Shown piece after piece: positions 1 to 12,185 of a stretch of 64,000 nt of DNA (position 1 is its first letter; every line of letters starts with the position of its first letter). The stretch is taken from the NCBI GenBank assembly GCA_030704615.1, contig CM060734.1:21886001-21950000 (forward strand), written 5' to 3'. Made by a program: the position numbers and the translations under genes. The DNA is from Takakia lepidozioides (lineage: Eukaryota > Streptophyta > Takakiopsida > Takakiales > Takakiaceae). Below the pieces are notes generated by a model, which was not told the origin of the DNA, did not search any database, and was given only the letters and a program-made list of their open reading frames with translations.

Positions 1-408
1 AGAGTAGAAGAGATTCTCAAGGACCTGGATCTGGATCCGCAAGTCTTGACCCTGCTGGATAAATCTGACTTAGAGGCTGTAGTGTCCAAAGCCATGTCTG
101 TTGCCATGAAATTCTCTGATGAAAATGAAGTTAGGCAGAAAACTTCCCTGAATTTGTTTCCAGTCTGTGACATGGGGGAGGACATCTTGGATGACCTCAA
201 GGGTCTACCCACTCTCGGCACTAGACTGAAATTTAAACTCAGGGCAGGAAGCCTACCTTTGAACAGCAAACAGAAGCAGAGAGGAAAGGGAGAGTGCAAT
301 TTCCCGTTGTGTGGGCAACCTGAAGACAGTATTCATTTTCTGATACACTGTCCGAGGTTCTCTCACCAAAGAGACGCTCTCTTCAAATCTATCAAGGGAA
401 TTGTTTCC
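1..408 (+). mobile_element. LINE ORF2 C-terminal fragment (zf-RVT region)
   Basis: The reading frame carries the cysteine/histidine cluster CPLCGQPED-type (here FPLCGQPEDS...HFLIHCPRF) that follows the reverse transcriptase in many plant non-LTR retrotransposons. The fragment has no start and is open at the window edge. It ends abruptly near 405, where sequence switches to an oppositely oriented LINE. The same 130 bp, with the same right-hand breakpoint, recurs at 39,680-39,809 inside a Ty3 element. Confidence 0.7.
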
Positions 409-2030
409 AACTGTGTCCTTCCATTCATCAGAGGACCCTTCACTGTTAGACCTAGAAGTTCTGCCAAGGATACTGTAGTGAGTTTCAAAGGTTTTGACAA
501 TGTCAACCGATGAAGTCACCACTGCACCTTTAGTAGTCTTCAGCGCTTGTACTTGCTGACCGCTTTTCGGCTTGTACAGACGTTGAAGGGCCAACCCGAA
601 TCTCTTGTCATTACCACCATGATGGTTTGAGTTTATTTCACTGTATAACTTGTCCCAGTATAATTTCTTCTGAGACCTTACAAGCCGATTGATATCTTTA
701 CGGAGCTGGTAGTACCTCGCCCACAATTCTCTGTTGGTTATCAAATTGCAGCGCTCTTTGTAGAGGGCTCGTCTCTCAGCTATCTTGAGTTTAATCTCAT
801 TGGTCCACCAATTAACAGCTCTACCGCAGACAATTAGTTTCCTCCCATTGATCTTGTCAGCCACAGAGGAGACGAAACTCTCCCAAGAGTCCACTGCTCT
901 TTCGACTTCATTTCTTGCGTTGTCAGAGCGAGGCTGAAGTTCTTGGAGCGAGTGGACAAAATGAGGGAGAGCCTCTTGCAAGGCCTGGGCATACTCAGCC
1001 TTGACCTCTTCATTATGGAATTTTTCTATGCGCCACTTCCGAATCGAACGTTTCACAAATCTCTTGGTGTTGGGAAAACACCTTTTGATCTCAGTCCAAA
1101 CCAGGAAGTGGTCAGAGGTACCAATATCAGTTCTGTCGATCAACACATTGGCACACTGGGGAAACAAATTTTTGTCCATTATGATATAGTCCACAATGGA
1201 ACGTTCCCCAGTTTGGGTTTTCTCACGAGTCCACTGCACTTGGTCACCTCTTGTCCTGTTATTCAAGGTCAAAAGCTGAAGCTCTTCCAGACAGTTAATT
1301 AACCGTCTGCCATTAGAATTCAGTTCGTCCTCACCAAAAGGCCCAATGATATCATCCTGATGGAGATCTTTGCCCACCCGGGCATTGAAGTCACCCAATA
1401 GAACCACCTTGGCAGGAACGAAGCACAGTCCAGCTTTACATATTCGAAGGCTTTGTCTGCGTCAACACTAAGGGTCCCCTCTGTGGGCATGTATACACAA
1501 CCCACAAAGAGGTCCTTCGTATTCACGCCCTTCAGTTTCAGTTTTAGCCAGATACTATGCTCATACCTCAAACCCTTGTTGATAATTTCACAATTATCAA
1601 ACAAGAAATCGCGGACAAAGGAATCCAACCCCTTTTTGGTCGCGTTTGGCAGAGGCTGCCTTGAGAGTACACATCTTACCCGTCCACTTATACCCATTGA
1701 CATCTCCAACCAATTTATCCGGTGTTTCCCAAGTCTCTTGACCAGCACAGATATGAATGTCATTGGCCTGAAGAACTTGTCCCACTTCGAGTTGTTTCCT
1801 TTGGTTAGTCAGCCCTGAGAAATTGAAAGTGCCCAGCCGCAAGCCAGCCCTTTGCATATGAATTGTTTGTCGTCGAGGTAGCTTATGATTGCTCCTGGAC
1901 GGCCAACCGTTCTGCAAAGGGGGGACAGTTACCCCGTGTGTAGATTTTGCTCGTCTTGTGTAAACTTTGAGGATTGGTAAACCATTCAGGGTACCAAATC
2001 CTTCAGTTACGACGTACAGGCTCCGCACAC
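409..2030 (-). mobile_element. LINE ORF2 N-terminal part, AP-type endonuclease
   Basis: Read on the minus strand, three consecutive frames together give an exonuclease-endonuclease-phosphatase (EEP) domain of the kind that nicks target DNA for LINE insertion. The order is GTFN, then QETWE, a YMP segment, GDFNARVG and finally SDHFLV, which are the asparagine, glutamate, tyrosine, Asp/Asn and Ser-Asp-His catalytic positions. The downstream linker (WWTNEIK, LYWDKLYSEIN) is typical of the stretch before the reverse transcriptase, but the RT itself is missing because the element is cut off near 409. Two frameshifts, near 1,600 and 1,400, break the frame, so this copy is dead. Confidence 0.8.
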
Positions 2031-2275
2031 ACTTAGGGACAGATGGTCCGTCTGCTGCTTGGGGACAATTACCCCGTGTATAGATTTTGCTCGTCTTGTG
2101 TAGACTTTGAGGATTGGTAAACCATTCAGAGTACCAAATCCTTCAGTTACAGGACGTTCAGACTCTGCAAACTTAGGGACAGATTGTCCGTCTGACTGCT
2201 TGGGGACAATTACCCCGTGTATAGATCTTGCTCATCTTGTGTAAACCTTGAGGATTGGTAAACCATGAAAAGTGA
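1918..2275 (-). repeat. Tandem monomers at LINE 5' end, about 140 bp x 2.5
   Basis: A block beginning GGGGACA(G/A)TTACCCC recurs at about 1,920, 2,061 and 2,201, each followed by TAGATTTTGCTCGTCTTGTG-like sequence and GAGGATTGGTAAACCAT. The period is about 140 bp. It sits exactly where the 5' UTR of the minus-strand LINE should be. Confidence 0.75.
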
Positions 2276-2419
2276 TCAGACTGAGAATCAAAGGCTCTAC
2301 CATTGACCACTGCTGAATGCTTCACAGGGGAAAGTCTATGTCAGATTTTGGAGCCATTTATAAAGAGAGGCAGATATACCTGGACTGTGAGGCTTGGAGA
2401 AAGGTGTCAAAGGACCCTG

Positions 2420-4260
2420 TAACACCTCAGCTTCACAGGATTGCCATAGTTGTGAACATTCCCCTGCAAAGTCATCCCATCATGAGCGTAAGACCACTGA
2501 GAAACATCCAGTTGGAAACCAGCAAAACTTTGGGAAGTGATATGCTGATCCAGGTGAAAGGCCCAAGACTGTGCAACAGACAATTGCATGCCTGCCACCT
2601 CAATAATTTCGTGTGCCTCAAAATGACAAAATAGTACCTGTCCCATCTTTGACAGGCACCATCGGCACCACCACCTTCCTGAGATAGATCACAAAACGGA
2701 ATGTCGTCAATTGCCGAACACCCACCACGACTATTACTTACAAAGCTTTGAATTGTCTTTTTTTCCCTTTCCACTGCTAATGAACACAGAGTGAGAGGCT
2801 CAGGAAATCGACATTTACATCTGCAGCATTTTTGACAGTCGTCATATCACATAAATTGATCATTGCCATGAACTGCTGTGAAAAATATCGCTTGCTGCTT
2901 ACATCTCATCATGAAGATTGTGGATCTCCTTCTCCAAGCATCTGGACATCCATTTGTCGGACAGCTGTTCAGCACCTTTATTTACAGGGTTTTGGGTATC
3001 ATCTGCAACAAAAACAGTATTTTTGAAAGATCTATGTGAGCTTTTCTTCAGTATCTATGTGAAATTTCTGTAATCCAAAGACAGGCTCCAAAGTCATATA
3101 ATGGAAAATGGAAATGGACCGCAGAAAACCAATCCACCAAGGCCAGTAGGGAGAACACATACCATTTCTGGTGTACCACAAGGAAGTTGGTGATGTAGGA
3201 ATTGGAATCATGAATTCCTCACACTCGTGTATCAACGGGTTTACACAGCTCTGTCGTCACAATAAACCAATATGCACATCAGCAAAGACTTGAGCGGCCA
3301 CATGCCTACTCCCAAAGCGTTAGTAATCTTCCAACTTAGACACCTCAATCATACAATCAAAAATGGAGAAAAACACTAACGAACCTCAAATGTGGACTCG
3401 AGGTCAGCCACAAACAGGGGTGGAGCCAGTGCAAGGCCATCATTTTCTCCTCCAGAGTACTGCAACATTCTCCGCCTCTTGTAGAACTCACTATTGTGAA
3501 CCGCATTGCCAGAAGAGCTACGTTTTTCAATTTCTGAAGAATCACCGATAAAAGTATGTTAACAACTAATTGGTGGTATCTCCTGAAAGGAATTAGAGGA
3601 AGGATAAGACTGCAGGGAACATTGAGCTTTGCTTTAAAGCTGAAGCAACACCCATACATCTTGAAACCAGCTACACTGCTCTACTTCAACCCTTCAAGTG
3701 CAGGAAGGTCGATGTGCCCAAAGAAAGATCTATTTGAAGTTTCCAATTAAGTCTCGGAACACAAAAAGAGCTGGCAGAGGTTCCGAGGATGATCGATTAG
3801 CACCTTGACTATCCAGAGGGAAAAACGTACAAATTGACTCTCTTATATCAGTAATTGGTGGAGTTGAAGCAAGCAGGGAATGGGAGTCTGATTCGCTTTG
3901 CGTCAAATCCTCCCAAAAAGACGTAGAAATGGCCCGAGTAAAGAAGGAAGTCAGCGATCGAAGGAAATGCAGGACCTCAAAATCTTCAAAGAGATTCACT
4001 CATGACACGATTCTTGATACTTAATCACGGACTAGCTCCATCAATCCGTGAGAAACTCTGTTGTATACATTTACTTCTACGCGTGAATCTCTCCCGCAAA
4101 AACGCTAGTCTACTTTAAAGAACCAATAGAAGCAACTGCAGATGTGCAACATTGCGAGCTACCGACCTACAGGAGATTCCGAGTCGAACTTGAATGTATC
4201 GTCCTGCCAGTACCAAGGCTCGGTGTCATCTCTTGCTGCCATTGGCTCGATTGGAGTAAC
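2420..4260 (-). pseudogene. Unidentified multi-exon gene or gene remnant
   Basis: Several minus-strand stretches read as coherent protein and are bounded by plausible splice signals. They are a segment with WYWQDDTFKFDSES near 4,200, STPPITDIRESI near 3,850, EFYKRRRMLQYSGG near 3,450, EEFMIPIPTSPTSLWY near 3,200 followed by G|GTATGT, a DDTQNPVNKGAEQL exon near 2,907-3,011 with acceptor and donor, and GMQLSVAQSWAFHLD near 2,560. I do not recognise the family. At least one frame break near 2,650 suggests a pseudogene, but a diverged live gene is possible. No start or stop could be fixed. Confidence 0.35.
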
Positions 4261-5630
4261 CAAGACCAAGTATCACTTCAAATCAAGATTGAAAGTGCCA
4301 TTGGTCCAAGAATCATTGGTTTCTTGCAGGGGGCGCGCGATGTGGTGCACACATGTTACAGAGCCTTTGGAGGTAGCTGCATCGTGCCCATGGCGCTAAG
4401 CGTGTACGTTCGGGATTTCAATCAGAGCCACCCACTCACTTCCACTTTGGCGCATTCCATCAAGAAAGAGCGAGAAATTCCAGCATAGAGGAAGACATCT
4501 GCAGTGTAGCAAATTACACTCAAGGTAATGAAAATCTGGAAAGGGAATACTGTAATTCAGCAACATCGAACAAACTGTTACGCTAGACAAGTTGGATTCA
4601 TCTAAGGAACTGCTCCCATATTCAGCTCAATCAATGCTACTAGCTTCAAGCATCCAGAGAGGCCCAGAGTGACACACGGAAACACGGGACCTACAAAACC
4701 AGAGATGCTGAAGGCGACGCAGCCATTCGAGTAAAGCAAGAGCTATCCTGCAGAACTCCTATACAATAGCATCTGAGAAACAAACCAGAAAAAATCTCGA
4801 CTCACCGGATTCTCGAAGTGCAAGACAAGACGCCTGGGTATCCTCGAATTGTGTATCGACGAGGAAATGAGCAAGCGCAAAAGAAAGAACACGATAGTAA
4901 GAGAGAGACAGAAAGCAAGTTTCAGGCCCTGCCGACAGTGAATCTTGGAGATAAGAAACAGATCACCCTCACAATTGCTGTGGTGAAGTGCATAAAGAGA
5001 GACAATGCCGAAGGAGACAGAACTAAGCTCATGAAATCAGCCCAAAACCCCAGACATTGAGGTTGAAGCTTAACAGGTGAGAGGAAAATAAAAACAAAGG
5101 ACCAGATGGAGTTGGCGGGCAGAAGGACAAGACAAATTAAATCCTGTAAGGCCGAGAACCTCAAGGAGAGATAGCTGAAGCTTGAAAAATGTCAAAAGAA
5201 AATGAAGATGCGATCAACTACAACATGGCCGATAGGACAAAGACGGGATCAACTGCAAAAATGTGACAAAGACGGGGTGAAATTGGCACTCATGAAGCCT
5301 CTTCCACATAGACAACCTCAAGGATTGTAATTCCTCTCCGACGTCTGCAGCAAATGGAGGGGGAAAGAAAAACGCAGAGCTGAGCGCAGGTACATAAGGA
5401 CGTCAATGTGGCCTTATCATTGTCTCGAAGCTCCAAGAATGCGTCGACAAAGAAACACAAGGCGAATCAAAGCCCCCTGCCTCTCAGCAAGACTGAACCT
5501 GCCTCATCCACACCGCAATTATGTAATCAGCGCAAAGCTCACCAGACCAGACAGCGGCGGCTCTGCGCTGCAGGGTGGCACGGTCGGGCCGGGTAGCCCG
5601 GCCCGGCCCGGCCTCCATCTACCCCCTTTC
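4261..5630. other. Unassigned stretch
   Basis: Short open frames exist on both strands but none shows a recognisable motif or consistent splice structure. A GC-rich (C)GGGCCGGG stretch precedes an AT microsatellite at 5,639-5,657. Confidence 0.5.
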
Positions 5631-5634
5631 TCTT

Positions 5635-5695
5635 TTCTTTATATATATATATATATAATGAACAGGGGGATTGTAGCCCTGATAAATTTTATTGA
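5635..5695 (-). repeat. LINE 3' tail
   Basis: The reverse complement contains CAGGGCTACAATCCCCCTGT followed by a (TA)n run. The same block ends the + strand LINE at about 11,930. I take it as the 3' UTR of a severely truncated LINE. Confidence 0.6.
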
Positions 5696-6905
5696 ATAGG
5701 TAAGGAAAAGAAAATATTTATCTCCATGTCACCACGTGTCGCCTTCGTTCATATGGTCCTCCTAATATTATTCTTATTGGAGAGAAAATAGTACACCAAA
5801 TATCCACTTTCACCACACTATTCGAGGGCGCCTGCCGGTCACCGAAGGAGTGGCGCACAGGACAGCGGGCTGGGGCCGGTGAGCAACGGTGCAAAAGAAC
5901 AAGAAACTTTTGGCGGTATTGCAAAAGGTGGCGCGCCGTACCAACCCGTTGCGCCGGACGGAACTGCGACGTACCCGGGCTGTGCCAAGATGCTCTTCCA
6001 CCTCACCGCTTCAGCCGGTTTTTATTTTTATTTTCATCTTAATTTATTTTTCTTCTCTTATCTCTTTTCAAGTTGTTTTCAAATTCAGGCTGTGGCATTT
6101 CTTTCCTCTTACGATTCAGGGCAAGAGAGTGATCGTCAACGCGGGCAAGAGCCTGAGCTTTATGCTTGCCCATTATACCCTGCGCTGGTAGTCTTCTTTA
6201 GTCTAGTCCAGCTTCTTCTCTAATGTTTTGCTTCCCCCACTCTTGACCTCCTTGGTCTTCAGTGTTCTCAGTGGTTTTCTGGTCAGGGGGTGGTATCCCC
6301 TTCATATGCTTTAAGGCTGTATCCCGACGGGTTGTTTTCTCCCGTTTTTCTTTAATATGATTTTCAGGGCCTCCGTCCCCTTTTATTAAAAACGTAAAAA
6401 CCTTCAGATTTTTTGGCTTTGTTAAAATTAGGGCTTCCCTGGCAGGAATTTTCCCTCGCAAGTGATTACAGGTTTTTGCCCCGGGAGGGGGGGCTGTAAT
6501 CCCAGATTATGGAATCTGTCCCCTGGCAGGCTGGCATATTTTATGTTCTTAATATTGGGCAGACGATTTTCAAACGAGCTACAATGACGTGACAATGAAA
6601 CCCTAGTGGCAACGCAGAGGAGAAACGGGCAGTCTCGAAAACGGGCAGCTTCGTTTTTTACGAAAGGTAAAGTCCTCGGGGGAGGGCTTTACCTCTTACA
6701 AAAAACAAATTCAGGTTGGGGGAAGAAGCCCCGTTAGCCTACGTGATAGCCTGCCACCCAAAAAGCTCTCTCGAGTCTCGCTCTATCCGCGCGTGCGGGA
6801 GGTTACAGGGTGGTCAATGTAGCCCATCACGGTTAAAATTCCAGAATGTCAATGCGAACTCGAAATGCATGAGGTGTCAGAAGGCGCAGCAGCCGTAAAT
6901 GAGAC
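5696..6905. other. Unassigned, degraded repeat sequence
   Basis: No coherent coding exon seen. A TTTTCAGGGCCTCCGTCCCC block at about 6,361 resembles the LINE 3' tail, suggesting old non-LTR debris. Confidence 0.4.
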
Positions 6906-6909
6906 GTGG

Positions 6910-7150
6910 ACCCACGATAGCTCCGTCCCATCCAGTCCCTGCCTCTGTGTGGCCTGCCCGGATGCAGAGATAAAGATAAAGTTTCTTTAAAGTCCAGTGA
7001 ATTTACAGAGCCTACTGCTCCACACACAGGCCATCGAGGGCCCAATGGACGGTCTGAAGGCACATGTTGAAGGATTGAACCCAGGATCACCTAGGTTATG
7101 CACAGGCAAGGCACAAACACCCAACCACTGGGCTACCTGCTCAAGTGCGA
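6910..7150 (-). mobile_element. tRNA-derived SINE, family C
   Basis: The reverse complement starts with a tRNA-like head, GTAGCCCAGTGGTTGGGTG as A box and GGGTTCAATCC as B box (about 7,073-7,085), spaced like a pol III promoter. The body runs down to about 6,910. It does not fold as an intact tRNA and has a long non-tRNA tail, so SINE is preferred over a tRNA gene. Confidence 0.65.
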
Positions 7151-7639
7151 GAGAGAGGGGGAGGGACGGAGGGGGGGAGCTACCGACGATTCGAGAAGGC
7201 AGATTCTGAGCTCACGTGACCCACTCGCTCGCATCATGCTGGGCTGTTACATTTAAATATCTATATTGCATACATTATTCGAATTGTAGGTAGGGAGGGG
7301 CCATAAAGGTGGGACTGCCAAAATCGCCGTCGCCATCGCTGGCGGCATCGACGAGTGGGGTGACTGACGGCCGTCGCAGGAGCCGGACGTCAGGCAGTAA
7401 TGGCCGTCTCCGTCTCTCAGCGACACCTGTTGCAGCTTTTCCGAAATATTGTGCGGCATGGGTTATATTGGTAATGGATGGATGCAGCCAGAATGTTGTC
7501 GTTGCTCTATTTGAATCGGCGGGGGGAACCAAGAATATAACGCACTGCCGCTATAATAACCTTCACATTGGTACCGTCCTTATAATGATGCTTCATACCC
7601 CTAGACCTTTTACCTTAATTTTTTTAGTTTTTTGTTTCT
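7151..7639. other. No gene seen
   Basis: GC-rich stretch with only overlapping short frames and no motif I can name. Confidence 0.4.
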
Positions 7640-7795
7640 TAGCCCCAGCCAGCAATTGGGCCTAGTACTAAACCCCCTTTCCAGGCCCCATGAAGTCCCA
7701 GCCTGAAGGCAGAGAGACAGCTCACAGGGGTTTGAACCCCGGACGCACAGGCCAATGCACAAGATGTCTTACCAACCAGGCGTGTGCTGTTTAAA
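7640..7795 (-). mobile_element. tRNA-derived SINE, family B
   Basis: On the minus strand the head reads GGTTGGTAAGACATCTTGTG and then a B box GGGGTTCAAACCCC at about 7,728-7,741. The 3' part (TTCAGGCTGGGACT...) matches the copy at 10,625-10,815. Its 3' end near 7,641 runs into a T-rich stretch. Confidence 0.65.
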
Positions 7796-8639
7796 TTGCG
7801 GAGAAATCCAAGCAGAAATTGGGAAATTGGGCAATTGGAAGACAAAAAGAAAGGCCCCACCAGCATTTCGGGGGAAAGAATTCTAGGGTTTTTGTTGCTT
7901 TGGAAATCGGGGTCAATTGCACCAACTTGGATAACTGCACAGTGCATTCCATACTCGCTGGATCTGCCCATTTTGCGTAATAATGAGTGGACGCATTCAC
8001 TTGCAAAAGTTCTATGAAATAGAAAACCCTAAAAGAAAAGAAAAAACTGCACTACTATACACTGCCATTCAGTGAGTTGGAGGGAATTTTTTTTTCCAAT
8101 ATTTTTGCTTCACGATCAGACTTAATCCGGGTTGAGTTGACCAGGATTAAGTTAACCAGCGAGCGCGAGCGCAATAATGAAGGGTCAAACCCCGGGGGTA
8201 GTGGTACAGGTACTGAGAGTAATTGAAAGCAAAGGATTGTACACTGTGGATGATTTGAGTCTTGAGATCTGAGTAGCAGCTAATAACCTTTTGTTAATTC
8301 TCAGTACCCTGTACTTACTACTAACTTACTATCTACACACTCAAAACTGACAAAAGCTCCAAAAGAGCCAGGTTGCCTCATTAGCCCAGCCAAAATGTGA
8401 ATCACAATTTCAAGGCATATAACCTCTATAACTCTAAACAATAAATAAATAAATTTTATAAATAAAAATAACATTAAATATTTCATGTGATTGAGAGTAC
8501 TTTAGACAAGACCTTTCTTTAAAGCCACATTTGTCTTGAGAATTACTTTAATGTGTATCGATTGTAAATTAAAACCAAATTTACTTTCTATTTTATTTTA
8601 CTTTATAAGAAGGAGCAAAGACCTTGAACATATTTCAAT
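7796..8639. other. No gene seen; AT-rich
   Basis: AT-rich sequence with short frames only. Confidence 0.4.
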
Positions 8640-8872
8640 ACCTCGGCTGGTAGCTCAGCTCGTAAGTGCACAGTGTGTTGCCCTGGTGGTTCAGGGTTCG
8701 AACCCGCTGCCCTGCGTGGTGTGTGGATTGTTCGTGACCGGGTGGTCTGGTGGTGTTGTTTCCCTCCTGTGTGCCCAATGGCTTATCTGAAAGGGAGTTA
8801 ATTTTTCCCCCTCCTCAAGGGCCTTGTGAGCAGTCGCTCCCAGGTTTTAGAATATATATATATATATACCTC
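8640..8872 (+). mobile_element. tRNA-derived SINE, family A, full length
   Basis: A box TAGCTCAGCTCG at 8,651-8,662 and B box GGTTCGAACCC at 8,695-8,705 form a standard internal pol III promoter. The body ends in GCAGTCGCTCCCAGGTTTT followed by a (TA)n tail at 8,852-8,868. The 3' block recurs in four other places within 4 kb, in both orientations. Confidence 0.8.
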
Positions 8873-9149
8873 TAGAGTCTACAAATATGTACAGGGTGGT
8901 TTCCCCGCTGTAAGCTTTCAGGGCCCCTAAGTGGTTATTTTTTCCACTTTTTCTAGTGCATTTCTCGGCTCCTTCGCTGTCCTCCAAAAAAAGAAAAAGA
9001 AAAATGAGTGCTTATCCTGGAAAATCCATTCCACAGGAAGCTCTTGAAAGTAGATTTCTATCAAGCTATAGTTCAAGAAATATTTCTGCAAAGTTATTTT
9101 GATATTAGAACTTGCAAGATAGGCTACCATTTTAAATAAGGATAGTGCT

Positions 9150-9262
9150 ACCTTGTCTTGTGTGGTCTGTTTTTGGTCTGGTGTCTCCCCTATGCTTCGT
9201 GGTTTCTGTAAGTAATGGACCTGAATTGTGAGCTGCCCTCCCAGGTTTCCTTTTTTTTTAAA
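9150..9262 (+). mobile_element. SINE family A, 5'-truncated
   Basis: Shares the family A 3' end, GAATTGTGAGCTGCCCTCCC, followed by AGGTTTCC and a T run. No tRNA-like head remains. Confidence 0.55.
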
Positions 9263-10200
9263 GATTCTTAAAAATCAAATGGATCGACCCAAAAAAAAAA
9301 AAAGAGGGATCCACAAGATGGTAAATTCTTATGAACCATAGCTGGAAGAGTCTAAAAATGCAAAATAGACTAATATGGAGTGTCTAATTTATGCTTACTA
9401 GTAGAGTCCTCTTTCTTTCTTGGAGCATCTATTTGAAGAGAAAAAAAAAAGAGAAACTCAATTACATTCATTTGTGTGGAAAACTTAGATCTAAAGAGCT
9501 TTCAACCAGTTGATGCCAGGTGGCTCTGCCCCCGTTGGTACTTTTCAAAATACCACACAAATGTCCACAGAATAATCAGTATTCTCTTAAATATATTCAT
9601 CCATATTATTTATCACATCCATCAATGAATTTTCTTCTCATCCACAAGGGGTTAAGAATTGTGGATGAAACTCCAGCCCTGCCATCATCCAGATGTCATC
9701 CGTCCGGCAACATTAACGAAGGGCTTTATTGATCGAATGTACAAAAAAGCCTTTAGTGGCATAATGAAGGCCTCAAAGGAAAGTAGAAAGGACATGGTGC
9801 ATCGCACACGAGAATTCACTTCGCAGGTCATGTACCTCCTCAAGTACATGAAAAGTCATGCCACGAGATTCACCCCTGCATCCAAAATAATGCCATGATT
9901 TTGATGGTGGAGCCTAGATTCATCCAAGTACAGGATGTAATGACTAATGACTGAGATGATAGCTGGAGATACGGATCACCACTCAGTGTTTTTTTTCCAG
10001 AATAACGAGGGGGCAGGGTTAGAAAGGTAGCAATATTAACAGGTGGCATGTTTTAACACGTCCACGTAGGAAAAAAATCAGGCTCCTGATACTCAACTAC
10101 TGGCGGTTTCTGGCGATTTTTTCAACCAAAAAAAAAAAAACAACCATAATTCCTTTGTACAAGTAGCTGACCCATTTTCCAAACATCTGGCGATTTTTTT
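9263..10200. other. No gene seen
   Basis: Mostly AT-rich. An imperfect inverted repeat CATGTAC...GTACATG lies at about 9,829. No coding signal is convincing. Confidence 0.4.
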
Positions 10201-10204
10201 TATT

Positions 10205-10410
10205 TTGAAAAAGGGAAACACCTGGGAGCGACAGCTCACAAATCAGGCCCCTTAATAGTGAGAGGAGAAAATAACCTCTTTCACAGTAACCGCGCCATGG
10301 AGGCGTAGAAGCGGGACACCGCCCAGGGAAGTGGGGTACCACACCCGTCAAAGTAGCAGGATAACTGGGTGGCACTCAGTGCACTAACCAACTGAGCTAC
10401 TGACTGTTGG
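10205..10410 (-). mobile_element. SINE family A, near full length
   Basis: The minus strand starts with CAGTAGCTCAGTTGGTTAGT (A box) and a decayed B box near 10,340. It ends in GAGCTGTCGCTCCCAGGTG at about 10,210, the family A 3' block. Confidence 0.75.
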
Positions 10411-10624
10411 TCTGGCGATTATTTGCCGGAAATAAAAACACTGCCACTCACAATATTCACTAAAGAATAAAAAGAAAAAAATGTCTTTATATAAATTGCT
10501 ATATATACTTCAAGGTGTTCAAAGTAGTAGGCCAATGACTGGGTTAAGTGACACCATAAGTGTATTTCCGCTTGCTTCAGCAACGTGTCCATATTTTTTT
10601 TTAATATACTTCATAGAAGATGAA

Positions 10625-10815
10625 TTTATTTATTCTGTTTAACCAAGGAAACACCGGCTCCAGCAACTGGGCCTTGATGGGGAAAATAAACCGAGCCATG
10701 GAACTGGGTAGAGCCCCAGCCCGAAGGCACAGACACAGATGACAGGGGTGGTTTTTGAGCCCAAGAACCAGAGGCCAATACGAGTGGCTTACCACCTGGC
10801 CACAGTCATGTTGTC
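10625..10815 (-). mobile_element. SINE family B, second copy
   Basis: Aligns by eye along its length with the 7,640-7,795 copy on the minus strand: GGTGGTAAGCCACTCG head, CTTCGGGCTGGGGCT middle, and a GGCCCAGTTGCTGGAGC-type 3' end. The B box is decayed. Confidence 0.65.
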
Positions 10816-10999
10816 TATTTTTTATATTTTCAATATATTTCAAGGAATTTTTATTTTTTTGTAAAATGAGCTTATAAATAAGTGAGTAATTTTTCCATAA
10901 CCCCTTTAACGAGCTCCTTTTATATGTTTTCAAAGAGATTTATATATTAAACATTATAAACGTTGTTTGTTTTATCGTAAGAATAAAAGACGTGATCTC

Positions 11000-11975
11000 A
11001 TCTTCTCTAACTCTGCCTTCCTCCTAAATGTTAAGAGATGGGAACTTGTTTTGTGAGTCCCTTAGAGGTATAGTGCTTTGGCATATATGGAAGATGAGGT
11101 GTTCCACTGTTTTTCAGAATGATTTGCCTTGCCTGCAAAAGGTCTTATACTTAGCTCACTCAGACCTTAAGTCTGAAGCTCGCAAGTCTTGGTGCACCCT
11201 TGTGGCAGCAATCGCAAGATGTGGAATCAGGAAGAAAGTCAAGCTCCTTAAAGACTTGACAGAGATCGCGCAAGGGAGGGATTTTTTGCAGAAGAATTGA
11301 TGACACTCGGATTGAGTGGTATGAAAACATCCCTGCCTGCTGGCAGTGACATCAGTAACAAAGATTCTCCATTGGTTGGGGAGGATGCGGAGGCGAATTG
11401 GAGACACAAAAGAAGTCAGCGAAAAGGAAAATCAAAGGCGCATTTATCTTTTGAGGCCCCTAAGAGGAAGAGAGGCAGTATGTAGCTCCGGTGTTAGGGA
11501 TCTTCCTTGTCCCCACTTTGGAATTTTCTTGGGTGCTGCAGATTATCTCTGATATCAGGTGCACTGGCCATTAGTGTTCTGGTATTGCAGGCTGATTCTA
11601 CTTTTGCTCTAGCCTATATTCTTCTCTCTGAGCTTGTAGCTTTGTTGTTACAATCCTGCATGATTATATCAGGTGCACTGGCCATTAGTGTTCTGGTATT
11701 GCAGGCTGATGCTACTTTTGCTCTAGCCTGTATTCTTCTCTCTGAGCTTGTAGCTTTGTTGTTACAATCCTGCATTGTTGCAGCAGAGTTTTGTAGCTTC
11801 TCTAGTATGATTCCTGGTTTTCTCCCCCCCTCTCTTGGAACTAATGGCTCGGAGTGGAACCTCTTTCCTCTGCCTTATGGCTCTTGTAAGGTTATTTTTT
11901 CCTTACCTCTTTTTTATAAATTTTCAGGGCTACAATCCCCCTGTTCTATTAAGAAAAAAAATAAAAAATAAAAGG
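11000..11975 (+). mobile_element. LINE 3' fragment with C-terminal coding end
   Basis: The frame at 11,028-11,300 reads LRGIVLWHIWKMRCSTVF, the W..W..RC..VF signature found at the extreme C terminus of plant L1-like ORF2. The 3' UTR follows and ends at about 11,930-11,955 in the CAGGGCTACAATCCCCC tail and an A-rich stretch. Inside the UTR a 114-bp block, starting ATATCAGGTGCACTGG, is duplicated in tandem at 11,552 and 11,666. No reverse transcriptase is present. Confidence 0.7.
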
Positions 11976-12185
11976 GTGCAATCCTGCCATCGGGGGCTGT
12001 GCCACCGGTCACCGCCTACCCCCGGTACCCTTTGTGCCACTGTATCTTGGGCGCATGTAGCACGTGTATGTCATTCTTCGCTTTCCAGCTCTTTAACGAT
12101 GGTTCGGGGCTACCCTCGCGGTGGTCTTGTGTTCAAATTCACGCTACACCAGTCTCGTTCTACATATGTAGAATTCTTTTTGTTT

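Noticed and set aside
46-513. Complete plant gene of 155 residues
   Set aside because: It is the C-terminal zinc-cluster end of a LINE and runs past the junction at about 405 into antisense LINE sequence.
8640-8710. tRNA gene
   Set aside because: A and B boxes are present but the acceptor and anticodon arms do not pair, and the element continues into a repeated SINE body.
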